64,000 nucleotides of DNA from assembly GCA_036227345.1 (NCBI GenBank), contig CP109468.1, positions 6,386,001 through 6,450,000 of the forward strand, in the 5' to 3' direction. The position numbers and the translations under genes were made by a program. Positions 33,767 to 44,136 of the stretch are shown piece after piece. Numbering within the stretch: the stretch's first letter is position 1; each line of letters starts with the position of its first letter. Under the pieces are notes generated by a model. That model worked only from the letters and a program-made list of their open reading frames with translations, had not been told where the DNA came from and ran no database searches. The stretch is from Streptomyces sp. NBC_01463 (GTDB lineage Bacteria; Actinomycetota; Actinomycetes; Streptomycetales; Streptomycetaceae).

Positions 33767-36700
33767 ATGAGCGACAGGGCGGGGAACGGGACGGACGGGA
33801 CCGGCCGGGCGCCGGTGCGGGGCACGGCCCCCGTCACGGACAATGGGCGCGTGCGCTACGGCATCCTCGGTACCACCCAGGCACTCCGCGACGACGGCAC
33901 GGCCGTCGCCATCGGCGGGGCGCGGTTGCGCGCCCTGCTCGCCGTGCTCGCGCTGCGCCCCGGCCGGACGGTGCCCGTCGCGGTGCTCGTCGACGAGGTG
34001 TGGGACGGGGAGCCGCCCGCCGACGCGCCGGGCGCCCTGCAGGCCCTCGTGGGCCGGCTGCGGCGGATACTCGGCCATGCCGAGGTCGCGTCGGCGGACA
34101 GCGGCTACCGGCTGGCCGCCGAACCGGACAGCATCGACCTGTACCGGTTCGAGCGGCTCGCGGGGGAGGGGACCCGGGCGCTGGAGGCGGGCGATCCGGC
34201 CAAGGCCCTGAGCGTCCTCGACGACGCGCTGGGCCTGTGGCGCGGACCGGTCCTCGCCGACCTCCCCGACCGCCACACCGTCGCGACGCGCTGGACGGCC
34301 CGCCGGCTCGACGCCCGCCGGGCCAGGATCACCGCGGCGCTCGCGCTCGGCCGGGCCGACGAGGTGCTGCCGGAGCTGGCCGCGCTCTGCGGCGAGCACC
34401 CCCTCGACGAACCCCTCCAGGCACTGCGGCTGCGGGCCCTGCGCGACGCGGGACGCACCGCCCAGGCCCTGGCCGCGTACGACGAGGTGCGCACCGTCCT
34501 CGCCGACCGCCTCGGCACCGATCCCGGGCCCGCGCTCAGCGCGCTGCACGCCGAACTGCTCCGCCAGGAACCGCCCCGCACCGCCCCGCGGCCGGCCCCC
34601 GTCGCTCCCGCCCCCGTCGTCCGCCAGGGCAACCTCCGGGCCAGGCTCACCAGCTTCGTCGGACGCGAGAGCGACATCGACGCGCTGCGCGGCGACCTCT
34701 CCCGGGCCCGGCTGGTCACCCTGCTCGGGCCGGGCGGGGCCGGGAAGACCCGGCTCTCCCAGGAGGCCGCCGAGTCCGTCGACCCGGCGGTGTGGCCGGA
34801 CGGGGTCTGGCTGGCCGAGCTCGCGCCCGTCGACGATCCCGACGCGGTGCCGGAGGCGGTGCTCGGGGCACTCGGTGCCCGGGAGACCGTGCTGCGCGGC
34901 GCCGGCGCCGAGGAGCTCCGGGCCGCCGAACGGGGCGCCGGCGAACCGCTCGCCCGCCTCACCGAGTACTGCTCCCGCCGCCGCATGCTGCTGCTCCTGG
35001 ACAACTGCGAGCATCTGATCGGGGCCGCCGCCGCCCTAGCCGACCACCTGCTGGCCCGTTGCCCGGGTCTCACCGTCCTCGCCACCAGTCGCGAACCCCT
35101 CGGTGTGCCCGGCGAGTTCGTCCGGCCCGTCGAGCCGCTGCCCGCCCCGACGGCCCTGCGCCTGCTGGCCGAGCGCGGCGCCGCCGCCCTGCCCGGCTTC
35201 CGGGTCGACGCCGACGGGGCGACCGCGGTGGCCACCGCCGAGATCTGCCGCCGGCTGGACGGCCTGCCGCTCGCCATCGAACTCGCCGCCGCCCGGCTGC
35301 GGATGCTCACCCCGCACCAGATCGCCGAGCGGCTCGACGACCGGTTCCGGCTGCTGACCAACGGCAGCCGCACCGTGCTCCCGCGCCAGCAGACCCTGCG
35401 GGCCGTCGTCGACTGGTCCTGGGACCTCCTCGCCGAGGAGGAGCGCAGCACCCTGCGCAGGCTCTCCGTCTTCGCCGGCGGCTGCACCCTCGAAGCGGCC
35501 GAGGCGGTCTGCGCGTACGGACCGGAGCAGGCGCACGAGGTCGCCGGGCTGCTCGGCTCCCTCGTCGACAAGTCCCTGGTCGTGGCTGCACCGACGGCGG
35601 ACGGCGCGATGTGCTACCGGCTGCTGGAGACCGTCGGCGAGTACGCGGCGCAGCGGCTGGAGGAGTCCGGGGAGCGGGAGGACGTCGAGCGCCGCCACCA
35701 GGTGTACTTCCGGGAACTGGCCCGTACCACCGACCCGTTGCTCCGCGGCCCCGGACAGCGGGCCGCCATCGAGCTCCTGCGCCGGGAGTACGAGAACCTG
35801 CGCACCGCGCTGCGGCACGCCGTCGCCGCCCGCGACGAGCAGGAGGCGCTGTGCATGGTGATCTCGCTGTCCTGGTACTGGCAGATCCGCAATCTGCGCA
35901 GCGACGCGCTGCACTGGGCGGACGCCACCGCGGCCCTCGGGCCCGACCCGTTCGCCACGCCCGTGCGGCCCGCGCCCTCGATCCACGAGCGCTGCACCGA
36001 CGCGCCCCCGCCGATGGGACCCGAACTGCTCCAGGAGGCCAGGCGCCAGGTGGCGCTGGTCCAGCTGGTCAGCATGGACCACGCGATGGACGAGTGGACG
36101 AACGAGGCCAGCATGGAGCGGCTGCGGGGGATCGCCGCGACCTACCGGGCCGGCCAGCCGCAGACCTGCCGGAGCCCCGCATCGCTGTGGTTCTTCGCCG
36201 TCATGCTCACCGGAGGCGTGCAGGACCTGCGTCACCTCCTGGACGAAACGGTCCGCGCCGCAAGGGAGTTCGCCTTCGAGTGGGAACTCGCCGCGGCACT
36301 CCAGATGCGTGCCAACGTGCTGGCCAACCGCCCCGACTGGGCGGGCGCGGCCCATGTGGACGCCGACGAGAGCCTGGAGATCTTCGGCCGTCTCGGCGAC
36401 GACTGGGGGATGGCCGAGGCGCTCTCCTCCCGCGGCGAGGCGAACGAGAAGACGGGCGACTACCCCCGCGCGGCCGAGGACTACCAGGCCGCGATCGGCT
36501 ACGCGGAGAAGCTCGGCGCCCTGGCCCAGGTGTCGGTGCTCCGCACCCGGTACGCCGCCGTGCTCACCGAGCTCGGCCGCGGTCCGGAGGGTGAGGAGAT
36601 CCTGCGCGAGGTGCTCGCCGACGGGCGGCACACGGGGCACGAGGCGAGACCGGCGGCGCGGCTCTTCCTGGCCATGTGGCTGGGCCGCAGCGGCCGTACC

Positions 36701-37168
36701 GCCGAGGCGCGCGAGCAGTTCGCGGTGCTGCTCGACGAGTTCAAGTCCCAGACGATGGCGATCTTCGAGGGCTTCGTGATCGGCGGTCTGGCCTGGCTGG
36801 ACAACCAGGACGGTGAGTACGCCGGCGCGCTGGCGCAGGGCAGGCAGGCGCTGGCCCGCCTGGGTGACCCGCTGACGCAGATGGTGGCGCCGCAGATGGC
36901 CGTGATCCATCTGGTCACCCTGGCCTGGGCGCTGGGCGGGCTCGGCGAGGAGCGCGGGGCGGCCGTCGCCGCGCGACTGCTGGCCGCCGGCCGGGAGCTG
37001 CTGCCCGAGGGGCACTTCCTGACGTCCATGGAACGGGAGAACTTCGCCCGTGCCGAGGAGCTGGCCCGTGCCGTGCTCGGGGACACCGGCTACGAGGCGG
37101 CGTACGCCGAGGGCGGCGGCCTCTCCCTGGAGGAGGCCGCCGCCCTCGTCGACGCGTACCGGAACTGA
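33767..37168 (+). CDS. AfsR/SARP-like transcriptional regulator
   Basis: A 1133-residue regulator. Domains: OmpR-type winged helix (about 30-115, VRYGILGTTQALRDDG, LLAVLALRPGRTVPV), BTAD bacterial activation domain (about 120-265), an AAA/NB-ARC ATPase with P-loop GPGGAGKTRL (about 321-330) and Walker B LLLLDNCEHL (about 408), then a long TPR-like helical C terminus. The layout matches AfsR and large SARP regulators. ATG 33767 has GGTGGGGGG directly upstream. A GTG at 33851 starts at VRYGILG and has GACAAT at leaderless spacing, so the true start may be there. It ends 8 bases from the convergent DrrAB-like pair, whose promoter carries 11-base repeats. Confidence 0.9.
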   Translation: MSDRAGNGTDGTGRAPVRGTAPVTDNGRVRYGILGTTQALRDDGTAVAIGGARLRALLAVLALRPGRTVPVAVLVDEVWDGEPPADAPGALQALVGRLRRILGHAEVASADSGYRLAAEPDSIDLYRFERLAGEGTRALEAGDPAKALSVLDDALGLWRGPVLADLPDRHTVATRWTARRLDARRARITAALALGRADEVLPELAALCGEHPLDEPLQALRLRALRDAGRTAQALAAYDEVRTVLADRLGTDPGPALSALHAELLRQEPPRTAPRPAPVAPAPVVRQGNLRARLTSFVGRESDIDALRGDLSRARLVTLLGPGGAGKTRLSQEAAESVDPAVWPDGVWLAELAPVDDPDAVPEAVLGALGARETVLRGAGAEELRAAERGAGEPLARLTEYCSRRRMLLLLDNCEHLIGAAAALADHLLARCPGLTVLATSREPLGVPGEFVRPVEPLPAPTALRLLAERGAAALPGFRVDADGATAVATAEICRRLDGLPLAIELAAARLRMLTPHQIAERLDDRFRLLTNGSRTVLPRQQTLRAVVDWSWDLLAEEERSTLRRLSVFAGGCTLEAAEAVCAYGPEQAHEVAGLLGSLVDKSLVVAAPTADGAMCYRLLETVGEYAAQRLEESGEREDVERRHQVYFRELARTTDPLLRGPGQRAAIELLRREYENLRTALRHAVAARDEQEALCMVISLSWYWQIRNLRSDALHWADATAALGPDPFATPVRPAPSIHERCTDAPPPMGPELLQEARRQVALVQLVSMDHAMDEWTNEASMERLRGIAATYRAGQPQTCRSPASLWFFAVMLTGGVQDLRHLLDETVRAAREFAFEWELAAALQMRANVLANRPDWAGAAHVDADESLEIFGRLGDDWGMAEALSSRGEANEKTGDYPRAAEDYQAAIGYAEKLGALAQVSVLRTRYAAVLTELGRGPEGEEILREVLADGRHTGHEARPAARLFLAMWLGRSGRTAEAREQFAVLLDEFKSQTMAIFEGFVIGGLAWLDNQDGEYAGALAQGRQALARLGDPLTQMVAPQMAVIHLVTLAWALGGLGEERGAAVAARLLAAGRELLPEGHFLTSMERENFARAEELARAVLGDTGYEAAYAEGGGLSLEEAAALVDAYRN

Positions 37169-37176
37169 CCGTCCGG

Positions 37177-38030
37177 TCAGGACTTCTTGCGGAACTTGGC
37201 CACCGCGAGCGGTGCCGTCACCGCGGTGATGACCACGGTCCAGCCGAGCGTCACCCAGACCGAGTGGGCCAGCGGCCCGCCCATCATCAGGGCGCGCGCG
37301 GCGTCGGCCAGGTTGGACAGCGGGTTGTAGTCGGTGAAGGTCTGGAGCCAGCCGGGCATCGTCTTCGTCGGGGCGAAGATCGAGGAGCCGAACTGGAGAG
37401 GCATCAGCACGAGCATCCCCATTCCCTGGACAGCCTGAGAGGTCTTCAGCGTCAGTCCGAGCAGGATGAAGATCCACATGATGGCGGCGCCGAAGGCGGC
37501 CGACAGGGCGATCGCCCCGATCAGGCCCAGCACCGACTCCTGGAGCTCCATGCCGAGGGCGAAGCCCATGCCCAGCAGGATGAGCGTGGCGACCATCATG
37601 CGGCCGAGCTCGACCACGATCTTCGCGATGAGCACCGAGGAACGGGCGATCGGCATCGTGCGGAACCGGTCCATGACGCCCTTGCGGAAGTCGTCGTTGA
37701 CACCGGAGCCGACCGCCATGGCGATGTTCATGCCCATCATCGCCATCAGACCGGGGATCAGGTAGTTCAGGTACTCCTGCCGGCCGCCGCCCATGCTGCC
37801 GCCGACCGAGCCGCCGAAGACGTAGACGAACAGCAGCGTGAAGATGACCGGCATCAGGAGCGCGTCGAACATCGACTCCGGATCCTTCTTGATCTGGAGC
37901 AGGTTGCGCCGCACCAGCGCCCCGATGTGGCGCAGGTTGTTCCGCAGTCCGATCCGGCCCTCGTCGTGGATCTTCCCGGCCGGGGCGGACGGGGCGGTAC
38001 TGGTGGGGGTGGGCGTCAGAGTCGTGGTGC

Positions 38031-38034
<4 letters not shown>
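37177..38034 (-). CDS. ABC-2 permease (DrrB-like)
   Basis: A 285-residue ABC-2 permease with six hydrophobic segments. Family wording includes NLLQIKKDPESMFDALLMPVIF, VMDRFRTMPIARSSVL and DYNPLSNLADAARALMMG. DrrB-type permeases with DrrA ATPases export anthracyclines and other drugs or lipids. The first 28 residues are Thr/Pro-rich. Its ATG overlaps the ATPase stop (ATGA). Confidence 0.9.
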
Positions 38035-39041
<1,007 letters not shown>

Positions 39042-39059
39042 GTCCACCATCAGACCAGG

Positions 39060-39114
39060 CGCCACCGACAACCCGCCGACAGTCCGCCGACAGCAGTGCG
39101 ACAGCCCGCCGATG
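39060..39114 (-). promoter_or_regulatory. Five 11-base units upstream of the DrrAB pair
   Basis: Read on the minus strand, five contiguous 11-base units run CATCGGCGGGC, TGTCGCACTGC, TGTCGGCGGAC, TGTCGGCGGGT and TGTCGGTGGCG. The last three share TGTCGGY followed by four bases. After the last heptamer come 8-9 bases and TCTGAT, a possible -10. Direct heptamers on one helical face close to the -10 are the known arrangement of SARP/OmpR-type activator sites. The AfsR/SARP-like regulator at 33767-37168 is the obvious candidate. Confidence 0.6.
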
Positions 39115-39135
39115 GGGGAAGTCGGCGGGCTGTCG
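39099..39135 (-). terminator. Hairpin after panB
   Basis: A 14-base perfect stem (39099-39112 with 39122-39135) and 9-base loop, 58 bases past the panB stop. It overlaps the 11-base repeat array, so the two roles may be combined. Confidence 0.5.
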
Positions 39136-39193
39136 GTGGTGCGGCAGTGGTCGTCGGGCCGTGCGACCTCAGGGCCTGGTGCCCCTCACGGCA

Positions 39194-40081
39194 CTAGTGG
39201 AAGGTGTGCTCCGGCGCCGGGAAGGTGCCGCCGACGACCTCGTCCGCGTATGCCTTCGCCGCGTCGCCCAGGACCTGGCGCAGGTTGGCGTACTGCTTGG
39301 TGAAGCGCGGCACCTTGCCGCCGGTCAGACCGACCATGTCGGTGTAGACCAGCACCTGGGCGTCGGTGTCCGGACCGGCGCCGATGCCGATGGTCGGGAT
39401 GTGCAGGGTGCGGGTGACCTCGGCGGCCAGTTCGGCCGGTACGAGCTCCAGGACGACGGCGAACGCGCCCGCGTCCTGCACGGCCTTGGCGTCGCGCAGC
39501 ATCTGCTGGGCGGCCTCCTCGCCGCGGCCCTGCACCCGGTAGCCCATCGCGTTCACGGACTGCGGGGTCAGGCCGATGTGCGCCATGACCGGGATGCCGG
39601 CGTCGACCAGGAGCCTGATCTGCTCGTGGCTGCGCTCGCCGCCCTCCAGCTTGACCGCGCCGACGCCGGACTCCTTGATCAGCCGGGTGGCGTTGCGCAG
39701 GGCCTGGACGGGGCTCTCCTGGTAGGAGCCGAAGGGCAGGTCGGCGACGATCAGGGCACGCCGGGTGCCCCGGACGACGGCGGCGGACAGGATGGCGATC
39801 TCGTCCATCGTGACGGGCACGGTGGACTCGTAGCCGAGGTGACAGTTGCCCATGGAGTCGCCGACGAGCATGACCGGGATGCCGGCCTCGTCGAAGACGG
39901 ACGCGGTCATCGCGTCGTAGGCGGTGAGCATGGGCCACTTCTCGCCGCGCTCGGTGGCGGCGGCGATGTCGTGGACGGTGACCCGGCGGTTGCTCTTTCC
40001 TCCGTACAGCGCCTTGCTGCTGTCGGACGGGGCTCCCGCGGGGGGTGTGGCGGACTGGTTGTGCGCAGCCTGAAGCGACAT
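39194..40081 (-). CDS. panB: 3-methyl-2-oxobutanoate hydroxymethyltransferase
   Basis: A 295-residue PanB, first enzyme of pantothenate synthesis, adding a hydroxymethyl group from methylene-THF to ketoisovalerate. Seen are LTAYDAMTASVFDEAG, MLVGDSMGN with the Mg-binding Asp, KLEGG, AHIGLTPQ and LELVPAELA with the catalytic Glu. ATG 40081 has AAGGAG at 9 bases. An upstream ATG adds seven residues without a good ribosome site. The N-terminal 30 residues (SDSSKALYGGKSNRRVT) are the usual actinobacterial extension. Confidence 0.95.
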   Translation of the reverse strand: MSLQAAHNQSATPPAGAPSDSSKALYGGKSNRRVTVHDIAAATERGEKWPMLTAYDAMTASVFDEAGIPVMLVGDSMGNCHLGYESTVPVTMDEIAILSAAVVRGTRRALIVADLPFGSYQESPVQALRNATRLIKESGVGAVKLEGGERSHEQIRLLVDAGIPVMAHIGLTPQSVNAMGYRVQGRGEEAAQQMLRDAKAVQDAGAFAVVLELVPAELAAEVTRTLHIPTIGIGAGPDTDAQVLVYTDMVGLTGGKVPRFTKQYANLRQVLGDAAKAYADEVVGGTFPAPEHTFH

Positions 40082-40226
40082 TGCCAACGGCTCCTTCGTC
40101 ATCTCGAGGCGCCCTGACGGCGTCCCCGGATCGCTTCCATGGTGGCATCCCGGAGCCGTTCACGGGAAGTGGGCCCGCGCACCGGCCTGGCACCGGGTGC
40201 CGTACAGGCCCGGTAAAGACTTTCCA

Positions 40227-40245
40227 ATACGAGACGGTCTCGTAT
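40227..40245. promoter_or_regulatory. Perfect 9-1-9 palindrome before the MFS-TetR operon
   Basis: ATACGAGAC and GTCTCGTAT flank a single G. It lies just upstream of TAGGCT (40257-40262), which is at leaderless -10 spacing to ATG 40269, and covers the -35 position. Probably the operator of the TetR encoded downstream. Confidence 0.75.
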
Positions 40246-40268
40246 CGAAATGGCGTTAGGCTCTCGGC

Positions 40269-41873
40269 ATGTCCATACCGTCCGGCGCTCCCGTCGCCGT
40301 GCCCCAGGTCCCCGAGGCGGTCCACCGCCGCCGCTGGGCGATCCTCGCTGTTCTGATGTTCAGCCTGCTCATCGTGGTGCTCGACAACTCGATCCTGAAT
40401 GTCGCGGTCAAGACGATCGCCTCGCCCTCGCCCACCGGTCTGGGAGCCACCCAGAGCGAGCTGGAGTGGGCCATCAACTCCTACACCCTCGTCTTCGCCG
40501 GGCTGCTCTTCACCGCGGGCCTGCTCGGCGACCGCATCGGCCGCAAGAAGGTCCTGCTCTTCGGCATCGTCCTGTTCGGCCTGGGCTCCGCCCTCGCCGC
40601 CATGTCGGGATCGCCCGGTGAACTCATCACCTGGCGCGCCGTGATGGGCTTCGGGGCCGCCTTCGTGATGCCGGCCACCCTCGCCGTCCTGATGAACGTC
40701 TTCGAACGCGACGAGCAGCCCAAGGCCATCGGCATCTGGGCCGGCAGCGTCGGCCTCGGCATCGCGATCGGCCCGATCACCGGCGGGCTGCTCCTGGAAC
40801 ACTTCTGGTGGGGCTCGATCTTCCTGGTCAACGTGCCCGTCGTGGTCGTCGCGCTGATCGCGATGGTGATCCTCGTACCGGACTCCAGGGACCCGAAGCC
40901 GGGCCGGCTCGACCCGGTCGGCGTGGTGCTCTCCATCATCGGCCTGGTGCTGCTGGTATACGGCATCATCCGCGGCGGCGAGCTCGCCGACTTCACCGAC
41001 GCCTCCGTGCTGCTGCCGGTCATCGGCGGCCTGGCCGTCCTCGTCGTCTTCGTCCTGCACGAGAAGCGCAGCAGCAGCCCGGCCATCGACGTCTCGTACT
41101 TCCGCAAGCCGGCCTTCTCCGCCGCCGTCGCCGCCATCGCGCTGGTCTTCTTCGCCCTCATGGGCGTGACGTTCTTCTCCGCCTTCTACATGCAGAGCGT
41201 GCGCGGCTGGAGCGCCCTGCAGTCCGGGCTGCTGATCCTGCCGCTGGCCGTCGCGCAGATGATCTTCGCCCCGCGCGCCCGGCTCGTCGTCGAGCGGTTC
41301 GGCGCCCGTGCCGTGTGCACCGTCGGCATGCTGCTGGTCGCCGGCGGACTGGCCGCGTTCGTCCTGTTCGACGCCACCACCCCGGTGTGGGTGATGTGCG
41401 TGGTCTTCTTCGTCCAGGGCACGGGCATGGCCCATGTGATGCCGCCCGTCACCGTCGCCGTGATGCAGGCGCTGCCCCGCGAGAAGGCCGGCTCCGGCTC
41501 GGCCGTCAACAACACGTTCCGGCAGGTCGGCGGCGCCCTCGGGATCGCCGTCCTCGGCTCGGTGCTGTCCACCGTCTACCGCGGCGACATCGAGGGTCAC
41601 CTCGACGCGGTCCCGGCCGCGGCCAGGGACGTGGCCGGGGAGTCGATCGAGGCGACACTCGGTGTCGCGGAGAAGATGGGCCCGGCCGGCACCCCGCTGG
41701 TCGCCGCCGCGCACGACGCCTTCCTGAGCGCCATGCACGTCACGGCGATCGGCTCGGCGTGCGTCGCCCTCGTCGGAGCGATCGTGGTCGCGCTGTTCCT
41801 GCCGGGCAGGCCGCCCGCCGGGCAGCCGCCCGCCCAGGAGGAGGAGGCGGTTCCCGCGCGTGCCGCGCGCTGA
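40269..41873 (+). CDS. EmrB/QacA-type 14-segment MFS drug exporter
   Basis: A 534-residue DHA2-family exporter with about 14 hydrophobic segments. Motif D1-like [10 protein letters not shown], motif [16 protein letters not shown] and motif [16 protein letters not shown] are clear. It exports hydrophobic or cationic compounds by proton antiport. No shine-dalgarno precedes the ATG, and TAGGCT at -12 to -7 suggests a leaderless mRNA. It is followed by a TetR gene on the same strand and preceded by a perfect palindrome, a usual substrate-inducible efflux unit. Confidence 0.92.
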   Translation: MSIPSGAPVAVPQVPEAVHRRRWAILAVLMFSLLIVVLDNSILNVAVKTIASPSPTGLGATQSELEWAINSYTLVFAGLLFTAGLLGDRIGRKKVLLFGIVLFGLGSALAAMSGSPGELITWRAVMGFGAAFVMPATLAVLMNVFERDEQPKAIGIWAGSVGLGIAIGPITGGLLLEHFWWGSIFLVNVPVVVVALIAMVILVPDSRDPKPGRLDPVGVVLSIIGLVLLVYGIIRGGELADFTDASVLLPVIGGLAVLVVFVLHEKRSSSPAIDVSYFRKPAFSAAVAAIALVFFALMGVTFFSAFYMQSVRGWSALQSGLLILPLAVAQMIFAPRARLVVERFGARAVCTVGMLLVAGGLAAFVLFDATTPVWVMCVVFFVQGTGMAHVMPPVTVAVMQALPREKAGSGSAVNNTFRQVGGALGIAVLGSVLSTVYRGDIEGHLDAVPAAARDVAGESIEATLGVAEKMGPAGTPLVAAAHDAFLSAMHVTAIGSACVALVGAIVVALFLPGRPPAGQPPAQEEEAVPARAAR

Positions 41874-41950
41874 GACCGGCGGCCGCACACGGCCGGCGGC
41901 GGGCGTCGCCCGCGTCGGCGAGAATCGGGGGCGGCGAAAGGTGGTTTCAC

Positions 41951-42703
41951 GTGCAGGCTCAGGCACCGGACCGGGACGGCCGGGCCCCCGGCGAGCAGGA
42001 CCGGGGGGCCCGCGACGGCCGGGAGCGGGACCCCCGGGTCCCCGGCGACCGGGACCAGGAACCCCGCCCCGGCGACGAGTCGGAGCCCCGCCGCGGCCGC
42101 CCGCGCAGCGCGGCGGCCGAGCGGGCCATCCTGGACGCCGTCGTCGCACTCCTGGAGGCCGGCGAACCCCTCGCCGGCCTCTCCATCGAGCGGATCGCCC
42201 GTACCGCCGGGGTCGGCAAGGCCACCATCTACCGCCGCTGGGCCGACAAGGAGGAGCTCTTCGTCGACGTCCTGCGCGACATCGAGCCCCCGGAACCCGA
42301 GGTCTCCGGCACCGGCGGCCTCGGTGACCTGCGGGTCCTGCTGGAGTCGATGCGCACCCGCGGTCTCGCCCAGCGCTCCTCGGTCCTGCTGCACAACGTC
42401 TTCGCGCAGATGAAGAGCCACCCCCGGCTGTGGGCCGAGTACCAGTGCACCGTGATCGCACCCCGCAGGGCCGCGATGCTCGCCGCCGTCGGCCGGGCCG
42501 TCACGGCGGGGGAACTGCGGGGCGACACGGACGTGGAGCTGATGGACGACCTGTTCCTCGGCCCCATGCTCGTACGCACCATCCACCGGCCGGACGCGCC
42601 GCTGCCCGAGGACCTCGCCGACCGCATCGTCCGCCTGCTGGTCGAGGGCCTCGGGCCCCGCCACGGCGCCGCACCGCCCGGTGAGGGCACCGGCCGCGGC
42701 TGA
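41951..42703 (+). CDS. TetR-family regulator of the upstream MFS gene
   Basis: A 250-residue TetR protein. The first about 50 residues are an Arg/Asp/Pro-rich extension. The HTH (about 55-100) reads RAILDAVVALLEAG, then IERIARTAGVGKATIYRRWADKEELF. The C-terminal ligand domain has MKSHPRLWAEYQ and LRGDTDVELMDDLFLGPML, typical of TetR_C_11-type regulators. GTG 41951 has AAGGTGG at 7 bases. It follows the MFS stop by 77 bases and should repress the pair through the 40227-40245 palindrome. Confidence 0.87.
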   Translation: MQAQAPDRDGRAPGEQDRGARDGRERDPRVPGDRDQEPRPGDESEPRRGRPRSAAAERAILDAVVALLEAGEPLAGLSIERIARTAGVGKATIYRRWADKEELFVDVLRDIEPPEPEVSGTGGLGDLRVLLESMRTRGLAQRSSVLLHNVFAQMKSHPRLWAEYQCTVIAPRRAAMLAAVGRAVTAGELRGDTDVELMDDLFLGPMLVRTIHRPDAPLPEDLADRIVRLLVEGLGPRHGAAPPGEGTGRG

Positions 42704-42894
42704 CGCGCCCGGGCCCGGTCGGATGTGATCGTTCTGTCACAAGCACCCCCGAACCACCCCTGGCCGGAACCCGCCGTACCGTCCGGGTCGTCCTCGTGGC
42801 AGTACGGTCGTCGCCGACGGCCGGAAAGGCATCGCCCATCGCCTAGGGTCGTGAGGCGCGGCGATGTGTACGGCAAGGCAGTGAGGACAGCGCG

Positions 42895-43920
42895 ATGGTT
42901 CAGGCGTACAGGACGGACACCGGAAACGGCGGCGCGGAACCGCAGCGCTCCGGCTCCCGTTTCCAGGACCTGCGCGACAGACTCACCCGGGACCGGGGCA
43001 TCTGGCGGCGCGGCATCGTCCTGGCCGGCTGCTCGCTCGTGCTGACCCTCGTGATGCTCCTGCACGCGCAGATCCCGAACACCATCGGCAACCTGGGCAG
43101 CCTCACCGAGACGTTCCTGCCGTGGTGCGCCGTCTTCGTCCCGCTGCTGCTGGTCCTGGGCCTGGTGCGCCGCTCGGCGACCGCGCTGATCGCCCTGCTG
43201 CTGCCGGTCGTGGTCTGGTTCAACCTCTTCGGCGGGCTGCTGCTCAACGACAAGTCGGGCAGCGGCGGCGACCTCACCATCGCCACCCACAACGTCAACG
43301 CGGACAACCCCGACCCGGCCGGCACCGCCCAGCAGGTCGCCGGCTCCGGGGCCGACGTCATCGCGCTCCAGGAGCTCCCCGGCGGCCAGGTGGCCCGGTA
43401 CGAATCGGCGCTCGCCGACCGCTTCCCGTACCACTCGGTGCAGGGGACCGTCGGACTGTGGAGCAAGTACCCGATCAGCGACACCCGCCCGGTGGACATC
43501 AAGATGGGCTGGGTCCGCGCCATGCGGACCACCGTCACCACGCCCGAGGGACCGATCGCCTTCTACGTCGCGCATCTGCCCTCGGTACGGGTCAAGCTGC
43601 ACGCCGGATTCACCGCCAGCCAGCGGGACCAGAGCGCGGACGCCCTCGGCGAGGCCATCTCCGACGAGCCGCTGGAGCGGGTCGCCCTGCTCGGCGACCT
43701 CAACGGCACCATGAACGACCGCTCGCTCAACGCGGTCACCTCCCAGATGCGCTCCACCCAGGGCGCGGCCGGTGACGGCTTCGGGTTCAGCTGGCCGGCG
43801 TCGTTCCCGATGGCCCGGATCGACCAGATCATGGTGAAGGGCGTCGAGCCCATGTCGTCCTGGACGCTCCCGGCCACGGACAGCGACCATCTTCCGATCG
43901 CCGCCCGCGTCAAACTCTGA
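42895..43920 (+). CDS. Membrane-anchored endonuclease/exonuclease/phosphatase-family protein
   Basis: A 341-residue protein. Three hydrophobic segments (about 40-58, 72-92, 97-115) are followed by an extracytoplasmic EEP domain (about 125-341). Motifs include IATHNVNADNP, IALQELPG with the metal Glu, HLPSVRV, LLGDLNGTMND and the final DSDHLPIAARV. The family cleaves phosphodiester bonds in DNA, lipids or phosphoinositides; the substrate cannot be told. Spacing to neighbours suggests a single-gene unit. Confidence 0.87.
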   Translation: MVQAYRTDTGNGGAEPQRSGSRFQDLRDRLTRDRGIWRRGIVLAGCSLVLTLVMLLHAQIPNTIGNLGSLTETFLPWCAVFVPLLLVLGLVRRSATALIALLLPVVVWFNLFGGLLLNDKSGSGGDLTIATHNVNADNPDPAGTAQQVAGSGADVIALQELPGGQVARYESALADRFPYHSVQGTVGLWSKYPISDTRPVDIKMGWVRAMRTTVTTPEGPIAFYVAHLPSVRVKLHAGFTASQRDQSADALGEAISDEPLERVALLGDLNGTMNDRSLNAVTSQMRSTQGAAGDGFGFSWPASFPMARIDQIMVKGVEPMSSWTLPATDSDHLPIAARVKL

Positions 43921-43964
43921 CGAAACGGTCCGTTTACCTCCGGGCGCACTTCGTCTGAGAGAAT

Positions 43965-43983
43965 TTGTTCCGATCGGGAACAA
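43965..43983. promoter_or_regulatory. 7-5-7 inverted repeat before an MFS gene
   Basis: TTGTTCC and GGAACAA flank GATCG, 153 bases before ATG 44137, in a locally AT-richer patch. A regulator binding site is plausible; no regulator gene is adjacent. The rest of the 216-base gap shows nothing else. Confidence 0.45.
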
Positions 43984-44136
43984 GGCCGCCGGCGAAGAAG
44001 CCGGTCCGCCGCCGTGCGATCCGGCCCCGGCCGGCCCGCGCCGGCGCGCGTACGGCCGCGTTCCCTCCTGCCCTCCCGCTCCCGAAGGCCCGCCGGGCCG
44101 GAGCGCACGGGGCCCACTTCGGAAAGGTCTCTCTTC

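Noticed and set aside
39186..42461. Very long antisense frame (over 1000 codons)
   Set aside because: It covers panB, MFS and TetR on the opposite or another frame with Arg/Gly/His-rich composition, typical of GC-rich antisense shadows.
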